DNA of 64,000 bases from Stanieria sp. NIES-3757 (GTDB lineage: Bacteria; Cyanobacteriota; Cyanobacteriia; Cyanobacteriales; Xenococcaceae): positions 1,550,001-1,614,000 of the forward strand of contig AP017375.1 of NCBI GenBank assembly GCA_002355455.1, given 5' to 3'. Under the pieces are notes generated by a model. It was not told the DNA's origin, ran no database searches, and saw only the letters and a program-made list of their open reading frames with translations. Below, piece after piece: positions 35,134 to 43,955 of this stretch (positions are counted from its first letter, which is position 1; each line of letters opens with the position of its first letter). A program made the position numbers and the translations under genes.

Positions 35134-36234
35134 ATGATAAATTCAGAACTACTGGGAACAGTAGTCGCCGTACAAGCTAATTTCTATCAAGTACGGTTAC
35201 AACAACCAGTAGAGATGAGCGGTCTTAATTTCTTACCAACTGATGGTTTAGATCTCCTCTGTACTCGCAGAACTCGTCTTAAAAAAATTGGTCAAAAGGT
35301 GATGGTAGGCGATCGCGTTTTAGTTGAAGAACCTGATTGGTTAGACCGTCGAGGAGCGATCTCTGAAGTTTTACCTCGCAGAACTGAATTACAACGTCCG
35401 CCAGTTGCTAATGTAGACCAAATTTTACTAGTTTTTGCCCTACAAGAACCTGGTTTAGACTCTTGGCAATTAAGTCGTTTTTTAGTCAAAGCCGAGTCAA
35501 CAGGCTTAGACTTATGTTTATGTTTAAATAAAAGCGATTTAATTTCTCTAGAAGAACAACAACAATGGCAAACCCGTTTACAAAAATGGGGTTATTATCC
35601 TTTATTTATTAGTGTAGTTAAGAAACAAGGAATAGAGCTTCTGACCAATCATTTACAGAACAAAATTACGGTAGTAGCAGGTCCTAGTGGAGTAGGCAAA
35701 TCTAGTTTAATTAACTATTTAATTCCATCGATTGATTTGAGAGTAGGAGAAGTATCAGGTAAACTGCAACGAGGTCGTCATACTACTCGTCATGTCGAAT
35801 TATTTGAACTTCCTGGAGGTGGTTTATTGGCCGATAGTCCAGGATTTAATCAACCCTCTTTAAATTGTCAATTAAGCGATTTAATTAACTATTTTCCTGA
35901 AGCTAAAATTAGATTAGCTCAAAAAAGTTGTCAGTTTAGTAATTGCTTGCATCGAAATGAACCCAACTGTGCAGTAAGAGGAGATTGGGAACGTTATGAA
36001 TATTATCTCAAGTTTTTAGAAGAAGCGATCGCTTATCAAGCCGAACTACAAAAAATACCTGATGAAGAATCAAGTTTAAAGTTAAAAGTTAAACGAGATG
36101 GTAAACATCAATACGAACCTAAATTAGAAACCAAGAAGTACCGCCGTTCTTCCCGCAAACAAAAACATCAAAACCTTCAGGAATTATACCAAAATCAATC
36201 TTTAGAAGATATTTATAAAGAAATAGAAGATTAA
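35134..36234 (+). CDS. rsgA: Ribosome small-subunit-dependent GTPase
   Basis: A 366-residue circularly permuted GTPase that helps mature the 30S subunit. The G motifs come in the order G4-G1-G3: LCLNKSDLI (near 128), GPSGVGKSSLINYL (near 184) and ADSPGFN (near 232). An N-terminal OB domain (1-75) and the C-terminal zinc site CQFSNCLHRNEPNC (about 268-281, Cys-Cys-His-Cys) are present. The last 50 residues are a basic Lys/Gln-rich tail. Last gene of the chaperone operon. Confidence 0.95.
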   Translation: MINSELLGTVVAVQANFYQVRLQQPVEMSGLNFLPTDGLDLLCTRRTRLKKIGQKVMVGDRVLVEEPDWLDRRGAISEVLPRRTELQRPPVANVDQILLVFALQEPGLDSWQLSRFLVKAESTGLDLCLCLNKSDLISLEEQQQWQTRLQKWGYYPLFISVVKKQGIELLTNHLQNKITVVAGPSGVGKSSLINYLIPSIDLRVGEVSGKLQRGRHTTRHVELFELPGGGLLADSPGFNQPSLNCQLSDLINYFPEAKIRLAQKSCQFSNCLHRNEPNCAVRGDWERYEYYLKFLEEAIAYQAELQKIPDEESSLKLKVKRDGKHQYEPKLETKKYRRSSRKQKHQNLQELYQNQSLEDIYKEIED

Positions 36235-36270
36235 TAGACTCGATAGTTAATAAATTTTGAATGTTAATTG

Positions 36271-36789
36271 TTACTGTTTGGGAGATTGCTCTAAAAATTC
36301 GATAGTTACTAAATCGTCTACTTTCAAGCCTAATTCTTTAGCTCGACCACCTCGTAATTCAACAACTTGATCGATGATAGTCTTTGGACCATAAACAGGA
36401 CAAGGATTAGTTTTACAAGGAGGAACATTCCCAGCGATCGCTTTAACTTTGCTCTGATATAAAAAAATTATATCCAAAGAAATGTTGACATTTTTCATCC
36501 AAAAGCTTGTAATTTGTGGCGTATCAAAGGAAAAAAGCATTCCCCGATTATCTGGTAAAGAATCACGAAACATCAATCCTGTAGCTTGTTGTTGGGGAGT
36601 TTGAGCTACTTCTAATTCAATAATTTGTCCTTTGATGTTAGTTTTAGCTGTAATAGGTAGAGTTTGTTCTTGTGGTCGAGCTTCAGAAGCATCGGTTGTT
36701 TTGGGTAAGCTGCTCAAGAGAATAACAGCACAACAATTTAATAAAACGCCAACTATTAAAAGAGCTACCCAATTATTTTTCTGGTTCAT
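36271..36789 (-). CDS. DUF192 protein with N-terminal membrane anchor
   Basis: 172 residues: a membrane segment or signal anchor (about 8-30, with two cysteines in LLNCCAVIL), a linker, and a DUF192 domain (about 50-165) with GLMFRDSLPDNRGMLFSFD, FWMKNVNISLDIIFL and VVELRGGRAKELGL. DUF192 is a widespread beta-barrel family without a known activity. The domain would lie in the periplasm or lumen. Convergent with rsgA. Confidence 0.88.
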   Translation of the reverse strand: MNQKNNWVALLIVGVLLNCCAVILLSSLPKTTDASEARPQEQTLPITAKTNIKGQIIELEVAQTPQQQATGLMFRDSLPDNRGMLFSFDTPQITSFWMKNVNISLDIIFLYQSKVKAIAGNVPPCKTNPCPVYGPKTIIDQVVELRGGRAKELGLKVDDLVTIEFLEQSPKQ

Positions 36790-36836
36790 TTGATTTTGAT
36801 GATAATTGCACTTAGATTTAAAGATTTAATCATTTT

Positions 36837-37532
36837 TTATGGCTCTCTCAAGACATAACCTACACCTCTAACAGTTTGAATCAAACGTTTTTGTCCTTCG
36901 GTTTCAATTTTGAGTCGTAAATAACGAATGTAAACCTCAATGACATTTGATTCACCTCGATAATCGTAACCCCAAACATTTTCAATAATTTCCTCTCTAG
37001 TAAGCACTTTACGAGGATTAGACATCAAATACTTAAGTAACTCAAACTCTTTCATCGTCAGATCGATAGTGCGGTCTCCTTTGAGAAGTCGGCGTGTGGT
37101 TAAGTCTAAAACTAAGTCTGCAAAACGTAGCTGTTCTTGTACATTAACCTCTGTTTTTAAATACAGAGAAATTAAATCTAGTAAACTCTCTCGATTATAT
37201 GGTTTTAAAATATAGTCGTCTGCACCAGCTTCTAAACAAGCAACTCTTTCTTCAACAATTTCTTCTTCAATCAAGACCAAGATTGGAATTCGACTACCCA
37301 AATTTCTGATTTGACGGCAACTAAGTAAGCCAGAATTATCTGCCCAAGTTTGGTCAATCACAACCATAGCAGGAGCTAATTCTTCAAATTTAGACAACAA
37401 TTGGGTGGGATTTAAGTCTATTTCGCAATAGTAACCTGCTGCCTGCAAATCGGCATTAATTTGTTGAGCAAGAGCATCATCAGCAAGAATTAAAATGCAG
37501 GAGTTAGAAGCTGTGATGTTGCTGGTAACCAT
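36837..37532 (-). CDS. nblR: NblR-like OmpR-family response regulator
   Basis: 231 residues: a receiver domain (about 1-115) with the phosphoacceptor candidate in MVVIDQTWAD and the segment CLEAGADDYILKPYNRESLL, and a winged-helix DNA-binding domain (about 130-228) with LTMKEFELLKYLMSNPRKVL and VIEVYIRYLRLKIE. The receiver resembles NblR, the regulator of phycobilisome degradation and stress survival, and it is next to nadK. One of the usual acidic residues near the N-terminus reads ADDAL, so phosphorylation should not be assumed. I use the inner ATG (MVTSNI). Confidence 0.75.
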   Translation of the reverse strand: MVTSNITASNSCILILADDALAQQINADLQAAGYYCEIDLNPTQLLSKFEELAPAMVVIDQTWADNSGLLSCRQIRNLGSRIPILVLIEEEIVEERVACLEAGADDYILKPYNRESLLDLISLYLKTEVNVQEQLRFADLVLDLTTRRLLKGDRTIDLTMKEFELLKYLMSNPRKVLTREEIIENVWGYDYRGESNVIEVYIRYLRLKIETEGQKRLIQTVRGVGYVLREP

Positions 37533-37574
37533 AAAGTGTCGATCTAGAAAGTTATTTTGATGACCATTAATCAA

Positions 37575-38498
37575 TTAAGGAAGTTCCACAGAAGTAGGTT
37601 TAGCAATGTGAGGTAATCCCCAACCTAATTTTTCTCTAAGGATGCGGAAAAATTCTGGTGATTGTAAACGAATAAATCGAGCCGAATATACTGATTTTTC
37701 AATACAAATGCGATCATCTGGCAAAATATAACAACCACCATTGCCATCAACTACCATTACCATTCGATTAGGAGTAGCAGGAAAAACATTCACTACTTCT
37801 CTATCTGAAAAAACTAACGCTCTTGATGCTAAAGAATGAGGACAAATAGGAGCTAATTGCAACACAGGAACTTCTGGGGTTACTACAGGACCACCAGCAC
37901 TGAGAGAATAAGCAGTAGAACCTGTAGGAGTAGAAATAATAATCCCATCTGCTGCAATATCTACAGGTGCGTGCCGACCTATTTGAATCTCAAAATGACA
38001 CATACTGGTCAAAGGTTCACGATGAAGCACCATTTCATTTAAACAGAGAGCTTCCCATAATAAAGCTTCATGGCGAAATACTCTTACAGCTAGCATGGAA
38101 CGTTCTTCAACTCGGTAATCTTGTGTCAAGAGTTTTTCCAAGGCTTGAGGTAGGTGATTGAGATAAGTCTCAGTCAAAAAACCCATGTGACCTGTATTGA
38201 CAGAAAGTATAGGAATTCCCGATGGAGCAAGTTGCCGAAAAGCTGAGAGAACCGTGCCATCTCCTCCTAAAACTATAGCAAAAGCAACATCTTGGTCAAA
38301 ATTCGTTGGTATTAACTGTTCAATCCTCGTATGACACACAGGACTGCCTGGAGTAGAATATTCAAGAATTCCACCGATACCTGAAGCTATACAAACCTCC
38401 CAACCTTTGGCAATCAGCGTTTTTTCCAAATCTGAAGCAACTTTACAAGCTATGGGTTTGATATCGTTGTAGACGATGCCTGCTTTTGGCTTTCCCAC
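37575..38498 (-). CDS. nadK: NAD kinase
   Basis: A 307-residue enzyme that makes NADP from NAD and ATP or polyphosphate. The GGDGT motif is at 78-82, followed by [10 protein letters not shown], the NE/D pair in LNEMVLHRE, and the glycine-rich [15 protein letters not shown] near 188-202. The length is that of cyanobacterial NadK of the group 2 type. The nblR-like gene follows in the same direction with no gap, so they form one operon. Confidence 0.94.
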   Translation of the reverse strand: MGKPKAGIVYNDIKPIACKVASDLEKTLIAKGWEVCIASGIGGILEYSTPGSPVCHTRIEQLIPTNFDQDVAFAIVLGGDGTVLSAFRQLAPSGIPILSVNTGHMGFLTETYLNHLPQALEKLLTQDYRVEERSMLAVRVFRHEALLWEALCLNEMVLHREPLTSMCHFEIQIGRHAPVDIAADGIIISTPTGSTAYSLSAGGPVVTPEVPVLQLAPICPHSLASRALVFSDREVVNVFPATPNRMVMVVDGNGGCYILPDDRICIEKSVYSARFIRLQSPEFFRILREKLGWGLPHIAKPTSVELP

Positions 38499-38558
38499 AA
38501 TTAACTATCTATCCTGATTAATGGTTTAATTATTTTAAATTTTTTGTTTAATCATACA

Positions 38559-38592
38559 AAGCAATTTGCCCCTATGGAAGGGGCAATTGTAA
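38559..38592 (-). terminator. Hairpin terminator after psbD
   Basis: CAATTTGCCCC and GGGGCAATTG pair around TATGGAA-type loop sequence, with one bulge. It lies just beyond the psbD stop on the minus strand and explains why no psbC follows. The U tract is short, so strength is uncertain. Confidence 0.6.
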
Positions 38593-38635
38593 ATCTTAGC
38601 TTAAAAGGCTATGAAATTAAATCCTGAAAACTCTT

Positions 38636-39694
38636 TTAGAGAGCGTTACCACGTGGTAGAACCTCCTCTGGGAATTCAAAGTTTTCGTGGGGTTGATCTT
38701 GAGTAGCCATCCAGGCTCTGAGACCTTCGTTGAGCAGAATATTCTTGGTGTAGAATGTCTCAAATTCTGGGTCTTCTGCTGCTCTCAATTCTTGAGAAAC
38801 AAAGTCATATGCCCTTAAGTTGAGGGCAATGCCAATAATGCCGATGCTTGCCATCCATAATCCTGTCACAGGCACAAACAGCATGAAGAAGTGTAACCAA
38901 CGTTTGTTGGAGAAGGCAATCCCAAAGATTTGTGACCAGAAACGATTGGCTGTTACCATACTGTAGGTTTCTTCTGCTTGGGTTGGTTCAAACGCCTTGA
39001 AGGTGTTGGCTCCATCTCCATCTTCAAACAGGGTGTTTTCTACTGTTGCTCCGTGAATGGCACACAATAATGCTCCACCTAATACTCCTGCTACTCCCAT
39101 CATGTGGAAGGGGTTGAGGGTAAAGTTGTGGAATCCTTGGACAAAGAGAATGAATCGGAAGATTCCTGCTACCCCAAAACTGGGTGCAAAAAACCACGAG
39201 GATTGTCCCAAGGGATACATCAAAAAGACGCTGACAAAGACGGCAATTGGCGCGGAGAAAGCGATCGCATTGTAAGGACGAATCCCAACTAAGCGAGCGA
39301 TTTCAAACTGACGTAGCATGAAGCCGATCAAGCCAAAGGCACCGTGGAGGGCAACAAATGTCCACAAGCCACCAATTTGACACCAACGGGTGAAGTCCCA
39401 GTTAGCTTCTGGTCCCCAGAGGAACAGTAGAGAGTGTCCCATGCTGTCTGCGGGGGTTGATACTGCTACAGTAAGAAAGTTACATCCTTCGAGGTATGAA
39501 CTTGCTAAACCGTGTGTGTACCAAGATGTCACGAAGGTTGTACCTGTTAACCAGCCTCCTAGGGCTAGGTAAGCGCAGGGGAATAGTAATATTCCTGACC
39601 AACCTACGAAGACAAAGCGATCGCGCTTGAGCCAGTCATCGAGGACATCAAACCATCCTCTACTTGCTGGAGCGCGTCCTACTGCTATAGTCAT
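38636..39694 (-). CDS. psbD: Photosystem II reaction-centre protein D2 (solitary copy)
   Basis: A 352-residue D2 protein, the full family length and near-invariant sequence: [13 protein letters not shown] at the start, [20 protein letters not shown] with the chlorophyll His, [20 protein letters not shown] with the iron and quinone histidines, and the conserved ending [10 protein letters not shown]. With D1 it binds the P680 pigments and QA in the thylakoid. In cyanobacteria psbD normally overlaps psbC; here a terminator follows and no psbC exists downstream, so this is the psbD2-type second copy. CGGAG lies about 10 bases before the ATG. Codon use is visibly less AT-biased than its neighbours, as for highly expressed genes. 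Confidence 0.97.
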   Translation of the reverse strand: MTIAVGRAPASRGWFDVLDDWLKRDRFVFVGWSGILLFPCAYLALGGWLTGTTFVTSWYTHGLASSYLEGCNFLTVAVSTPADSMGHSLLFLWGPEANWDFTRWCQIGGLWTFVALHGAFGLIGFMLRQFEIARLVGIRPYNAIAFSAPIAVFVSVFLMYPLGQSSWFFAPSFGVAGIFRFILFVQGFHNFTLNPFHMMGVAGVLGGALLCAIHGATVENTLFEDGDGANTFKAFEPTQAEETYSMVTANRFWSQIFGIAFSNKRWLHFFMLFVPVTGLWMASIGIIGIALNLRAYDFVSQELRAAEDPEFETFYTKNILLNEGLRAWMATQDQPHENFEFPEEVLPRGNAL

Positions 39695-40008
39695 GCAATA
39701 AATCTCCGAATAATTATGAGTACATTAATTTAATTGACTCAGACTGTTTACTTGCTTCTACTTGTGTTGAGAAGGTTAAACTAAATCTGAGAAAAATTTA
39801 CTTTTCTTTACTTAAAATATATTAAAAGAAATTTGTCGAATTTGCCAGGTTAATCTGTGACAAAAGTTAAAATTATATTTTTACTTAAGAATTAAATTGA
39901 CCGCGAGATGGATCGAGTTTCCTTAGCAGAAGCTTACACAATCGCGATGTTGACAAAATCTAGCAAAAGCTAAACACTAAACTATTGCCCTGTTTCAAGG
40001 ATTGCACC
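39695..40008. other. psbD upstream regulatory region
   Basis: Divergent spacer between psbD and the UPF0367 gene. It holds a ribosome binding site for psbD (GGAG) and an HLR1-like element (separate entry). No gene. Confidence 0.5.
39797..39814 (+). promoter_or_regulatory. HLR1-like RpaB site upstream of psbD
   Basis: TTTACTTTTCTTTACTTA contains two TTTAC half sites 10 bases apart, the spacing of the HLR1 element (TTTACA-N4-TTTACA type) bound by RpaB in high-light-responsive cyanobacterial genes. The A after TTTAC is T in both copies, so it is a partial match. It lies about 105 bases before the psbD start codon. Confidence 0.35.
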
Positions 40009-40281
40009 ATGTACACAATTGACTTAACTTTAAAAACTACACCTTTACCTCTTTCTATTCAACGCAAAGAAGCCGAAGACGCAGAAGCAATATATCAAAA
40101 AGTTCTAACCGCAATGCGTTCTGCTACTGCGGAAATTATCGAACTTACTTGTGAAAAAGAAGAAGGTAAAAAACTAGCGGTCTTAAGCGATCAAATTAGT
40201 GCTGTGATCATTTCGCAAAAATCTGGTGCAGCAGCAGCAGGAAGAGTACCTGGATTTTTTGCTGCTACTTTAGCAGAATGA
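40009..40281 (+). CDS. UPF0367-family small protein
   Basis: A 90-residue protein from MYTIDLTLKTTPLPLSIQRK, the conserved beginning of the cyanobacterial UPF0367 family, continuing with AEDAEAIYQKVLTAMRS, IIELTCEKEEGKKLAVLSD and a Gly/Ala-rich end. No function is known; no signal or membrane segment. The longer frame starting 24 bases upstream is not family-like. Its stop overlaps the ABC ATPase start by four bases (ATGA), so the two are translationally coupled. Confidence 0.88.
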   Translation: MYTIDLTLKTTPLPLSIQRKEAEDAEAIYQKVLTAMRSATAEIIELTCEKEEGKKLAVLSDQISAVIISQKSGAAAAGRVPGFFAATLAE

Positions 40282-40979
40282 AATCATTGAGTAAAAATAC
40301 TTTCAGTTACATACCAGCTATTGAAGTAGAAAACTTAAACTTTAGCTGGTCACCGACTGCTCCTGTGATTGAATCCTGCTCCTTGCAAGTTCCTCAAGGA
40401 GAATTTTGGATGTTGTTGGGGACTAATGGTAGTGGCAAATCGACTTTGTTACGTTTATTAGTAGGATTGCTCAATCCTGATTCGGGAACGATTAAAGTAC
40501 GTCAACCTGTAGGTTTTGTATTTCAAAATCCAGATCATCAGCTAGTCATGCCTACAGTGGCAGCGGATATAGCTTTTGGTTTGGTGTCAGAAAAACTTTC
40601 TACCATAGAGGTCAGAGAAAGAGTCAGAGAAGCTTTGGCAGCAGTCAATTTACTTGAGTTAGAAAGAAGACCGATTTATGCCCTCAGTGGTGGACAAAAA
40701 CAACGGATTGCCATTGCTGGCGCGATCGCTCGTCATTGTGAAGTCTTGCTGTTTGACGAACCAACTGCACTTTTAGACCCAGATACTCAATTAGAGTTAG
40801 TCGTACAAGTACAACGTTTAGTTAAAAGTCGTGGTTTAACTGCTCTGTGGGTAACTCATCGTTTAGATGAATTAGATTATTGTGATGGGGCATTTTTACT
40901 GGAAAATGGTCAAGTAATCGACCGCGGAAATCCTCAAATCCTCAAACAAAAAATTATGCATAGCGAAAGCAATTGTTAA
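40278..40979 (+). CDS. ECF/CbiO-type ABC transporter ATPase
   Basis: A 233-residue ATPase: Walker A GTNGSGKSTLLRLL (about 52-65), Q loop VFQNPDHQLVMPTV (about 84-97), signature LSGGQKQRIAIA near 137, Walker B VLLFDEPTALLDP near 159 and the switch His in WVTHRLDEL. The Q-loop sequence NPDHQLVMP is typical for energy-coupling factor ATPases for vitamins or metals. No permease is adjacent, so its partner lies elsewhere. It is coupled to UPF0367. Plastid relatives of this solitary ATPase exist. Confidence 0.88.
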   Translation: MKSLSKNTFSYIPAIEVENLNFSWSPTAPVIESCSLQVPQGEFWMLLGTNGSGKSTLLRLLVGLLNPDSGTIKVRQPVGFVFQNPDHQLVMPTVAADIAFGLVSEKLSTIEVRERVREALAAVNLLELERRPIYALSGGQKQRIAIAGAIARHCEVLLFDEPTALLDPDTQLELVVQVQRLVKSRGLTALWVTHRLDELDYCDGAFLLENGQVIDRGNPQILKQKIMHSESNC

Positions 40980-41043
40980 ATTTAAGTAAAATTTTGCTTA
41001 GAATAGTAAATTAAAGTAATGAGCTATAACTTAATTAATTAAT

Positions 41044-41592
41044 ATGTCCCCCCCTCCCTACCAGGCAAAATTACTGGTTGATGGCTACAATATCATCGGT
41101 GCGTGGTCTCAATTGAAAGAAAGTCGTGATCTCTATGGGTTAGAAGCAGCCCGTAGAGATCTCATTGAATCTCTAATTAATTATGCTGCGGTTCGGACAT
41201 ATCAAACTCAGATCGTGTTTGATGCTCATTATCAAAAAACACCAAGTTATAGCGAAGAATATACTTCTTTTTTATCTGTGTACTACACTGCTTTTGCAGA
41301 AACAGCAGATACTTACATAGAAAGACTTTGCGCTGCGTTTCGCAGTAATAAATATCAAGATAAATACGCTCGAATTATTGTCGCCACCAGCGATCGCGCC
41401 CAACAACTAACAGTAACAGGATACGGTGCTGAATGGCTCTCTGCCCAAAAGTTAGCAGGAGAAGTAGAAATAGCTGCTACTAAAATTAAACGCAAAAAAA
41501 AATCTAATAAAAAATCATCAGGAAGACTTTTGTTTAATTCTCTCGATCCAGTTTCTCAACAAATTTTCCAGCAATGGCGACAAGGAAACTAA
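41044..41592 (+). CDS. NYN-domain endoribonuclease (YacP/Rae1-like)
   Basis: 182 residues with LLVDGYNIIGAW (first acidic residue, about 11-22), the middle TQIVFDAHY and TADTYIERL, and VATSDRAQQLTVTGYGAEWLS (about 118-138). These are the conserved acidic positions of the PIN-like NYN fold. Bacillus Rae1 (YacP) of this family cuts mRNA on the ribosome, so a role in RNA decay is likely. The C-terminal basic region KIKRKKKSNKK may bind RNA. Confidence 0.9.
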   Translation: MSPPPYQAKLLVDGYNIIGAWSQLKESRDLYGLEAARRDLIESLINYAAVRTYQTQIVFDAHYQKTPSYSEEYTSFLSVYYTAFAETADTYIERLCAAFRSNKYQDKYARIIVATSDRAQQLTVTGYGAEWLSAQKLAGEVEIAATKIKRKKKSNKKSSGRLLFNSLDPVSQQIFQQWRQGN

Positions 41593-41871
41593 CCAAGTCA
41601 AAGTTAAAAGCTTGTCCTGAGTGAAACGAATGGATCAAAAGCTAAAAGTCAAAAAAATTACAATAAGTTTTGGTTAAAATTCTAACTTTGTGAAAATTAT
41701 GCCAATTAAAATTGAGACAAGGCAGCAAATTTTTTTTAATTTAACAGTATAGTCCATCACAAAAATTGCCAGCAAAAAAGCTACTTTTTTAGTTGTGAGT
41801 TTTGAAACCAATTGAGTTGATTTACTGCCACTTTTAGGTTTAAAATTGATTCTTTCTAGACCAGCCTAAAA

Positions 41872-42792
41872 ATGGAACAATTACAAGGAAGAGATTTATT
41901 AGGGATAGCAGACTTAAGTTCAGAAGAAATTAAAAACTTATTAGAACTAGCCCAACAACTAAAAAGTGGCAAGCTTGCACCAAAATGTCAGAAAATCCTA
42001 GGATTGTTATTTTATAAAGCTTCAACACGGACGCGAGTTTCTTTTACCGTGGCGATGTATCAATTAGGTGGTCAAGTTATAGACCTCAATCCTAGCGTAA
42101 CTCAGGTAGGAAGAGGAGAACCAATTGAAGATACAGCTAGAGTTTTAGACCGTTATTTAGATATTTTAGCAATTCGGACTTTTGCTCAACAAGATTTAAA
42201 AATTTTTGCTCAATACGCACAAATCCCAATTATTAATGCTCTGAGCGATTTAGAACATCCTTGTCAAATTTTGGCAGATTTATTAACAATTCAAGAGCGG
42301 TTTGGTGTGATAGAAGGTCTTACTCTAAGCTATGTTGGTGATGGTAATAATGTAGCTCATTCTCTTTTGATTGGAGGAGCATTGATGGGAATGAATGTAC
42401 ATATTGCAACTCCAGCTAATCATCAACCAGATTCACAAATTCTGCAACAAGCTCAACAACTAGCTCAAAATGGAGCAAAAATTTTTGTAACTCAAGATCC
42501 AATAGCAGCAGTAACAGGAACGCAAGTTATTTATACTGATGTCTGGGCAAGTATGGGACAAGAAGATTTAGCAGATCAAAGAATTCCTCTATTTCGACCT
42601 TATCAAGTCAATCAAGAGCTTTTAAATCATGCTGATTCGGAAGCAATTGTTTTACATTGTTTACCTGCACATCGAGGAGAAGAAATAACTGAAGAAGTGA
42701 TTGAAGGAAAACAATCAAAAGTTTGGGATCAAGCAGAAAATAGAATGCACGCTCAAAAGGCTTTACTCGTCAGTTTGCTTGGTTTGAGCTAG
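41872..42792 (+). CDS. argF: Ornithine carbamoyltransferase
   Basis: A 306-residue enzyme making citrulline from ornithine and carbamoyl phosphate in arginine synthesis. The carbamoyl-phosphate loop KASTRTR is at 49-55; HPCQILADLLTI (about 128-139), SYVGDGNNVAHSLLIG (ornithine region), YTDVWASMG and the HCLPAHRGEEI motif with the active Cys-Leu-Pro near 263 are all present. Length is exact for the family. Its spacer upstream contains AGCTTGTCCTGAGTGAAACG, a phrase I recall as a dispersed cyanobacterial repeat. Confidence 0.96.
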   Translation: MEQLQGRDLLGIADLSSEEIKNLLELAQQLKSGKLAPKCQKILGLLFYKASTRTRVSFTVAMYQLGGQVIDLNPSVTQVGRGEPIEDTARVLDRYLDILAIRTFAQQDLKIFAQYAQIPIINALSDLEHPCQILADLLTIQERFGVIEGLTLSYVGDGNNVAHSLLIGGALMGMNVHIATPANHQPDSQILQQAQQLAQNGAKIFVTQDPIAAVTGTQVIYTDVWASMGQEDLADQRIPLFRPYQVNQELLNHADSEAIVLHCLPAHRGEEITEEVIEGKQSKVWDQAENRMHAQKALLVSLLGLS

Positions 42793-42922
42793 ATTTTAAA
42801 TTTGAATCTAAATCAAAAAAAATAATTTGGTTATTACTTTGGAATAAAATCGTACATAAGTATTGTCTTGTCAAAGTTTGGCTCAAAACTTGACTATAAA
42901 ATTATAGTCATTTCAATTAATT

Positions 42923-43802
42923 TCAGTATGATTTAACAAGGTCATAGAGTGTAGTATCTGGAGTTGAATAAATGCGCCTCTTCTTAATGACAGCAAAGTC
43001 TTGTTCAATACGGTTAAAATCGGGAGAATAAGGAGGCAAAAATCAAACTGAATGACCCGCCTCTTGAGCGATTTTGTACACATCATTCTTACGATGGAAT
43101 GGAGCATGATCAAGAATCAAGGTGGAATTGGGGTTCAATTCAGGAATCAAATGATCTTGAAGCCACTGATTGAACCATCGAGCATTAGTACTACCTGAAA
43201 ACAACACTGGAGCCAATAATTTTTTTCCTCTGCTTGCTCGGTCTTTACGCTGAGGTTTCCTCAGCGCAGGCGGTGCGCTTTTTGCTGCAATCAGACTAGT
43301 TCGAGTTCCTCTTCTACCATTTCGTTCACCATCAGAGTTTTGTCCTCTTGTCGACCAAGCATAGGGACGATATGTATCAGCTTCAAAACCAGACTCATCT
43401 ATATATACTATGTCTTGTGAACTTTGTTCGATAACAATTTGACGTAAACTTCTCAAAAAGATAATCCGTAGTTTGTGTTGACGTTCACTGTCTTTAAAAG
43501 TTTTTTTTTCGAGTCAATTTCATTTGGTGATTCGCATACCAAATCGCACTTTCTCTTACTCCAAAATATTGAGCGCGCTCTCTAAGTAAAGCATCCGGAA
43601 ATTCTTGTATATGGCGTGCAAGAGCTTCCCAGTCTAGTTTTCGTTTTCTTCTTTTGACTATTTTTGGAGTCAAATCCCCTCTTTTACACCAATCATTTAC
43701 ACACCATAGACTTACTTCGTATCGTCTTGACGCTTCTGCTTTGGAACCACCTTTTCTAACAAATGCTACTACCCGTTTCCGTAAATCAATACTGTAGGTC
43801 AT
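42923..43802 (-). pseudogene. IS630-family transposase with three lesions
   Basis: It starts with MTYSIDLRKRVVAFVRKGG and a helix-turn-helix. At a run of nine A (near 43504) the frame stops (KKNF); reading back one base continues as KTFKDSERQHKLRI, so it is either programmed -1 frameshifting or a lost base. The DDE domain has the first Asp (VYIDESGFEADT) and the second (LILDHAPFHR). Inside it is a 48-bp in-frame insert coding for SAPPALRKPQRKDRA. A TGA at 43043-43045 then replaces a Leu codon in HSV-FLPPYSPDFN; the catalytic Glu (NRIEQDF) lies beyond that stop. The copy is therefore dead even if the frameshift is natural. Confidence 0.88.
43232..43287. repeat. 48-bp palindromic small repeat inserted in the IS630 transposase
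   Basis: Insert unit 43236-43283, flanked by TGCT copies (43236-43239 and 43284-43287; a further TGCT at 43232-43235). It holds GCTGAGG-TTT-CCTCAGC (43250-43266) and a second stem AGCGCA/TGCGCT. The core GAGGTTTCCTC and the flank TACGC are shared with the insert at 6414-6461, where the third stem pair is G-C instead of T-A. Confidence 0.78.
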
Positions 43803-43955
43803 TTAACTAGTATTTTTCTGAATCTCACTTTCATTATTTCATACGTTTCTTATTTGAAATGACTATAAAAGATGTTTAGGCGAGTTGTCGCCAAAAAAAA
43901 CTACCATAAAAACACGTTTTTAAAAATCAAAGCAATACTTATTTGCTTGAGCGAA

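Larger units (their letters stand above)
42905..43865 (-). mobile_element. IS630-family insertion sequence, inactivated
   Basis: Inverted ends: GTCATTTCAATTAA at the left and, as reverse complement of the right, GTCATTTCAAATAAG, each preceded by TATA. TA duplication is the rule for IS630/Tc1-type elements, and TA is found at both outer borders. Inside is one transposase gene with three lesions (next entry). Confidence 0.85.

Noticed and set aside
38499-38635. A psbC start expected to overlap psbD
   Set aside because: The psbD stop is followed by a hairpin and no CP43-like frame; the usual psbDC overlap is not here.
43868-43900. GGCGA-GTTG-TCGCC hairpin followed by a run of A
   Set aside because: On the plus strand it is followed by A, not T, and on the minus strand the T run precedes the stem, so it is not an intrinsic terminator in either direction.
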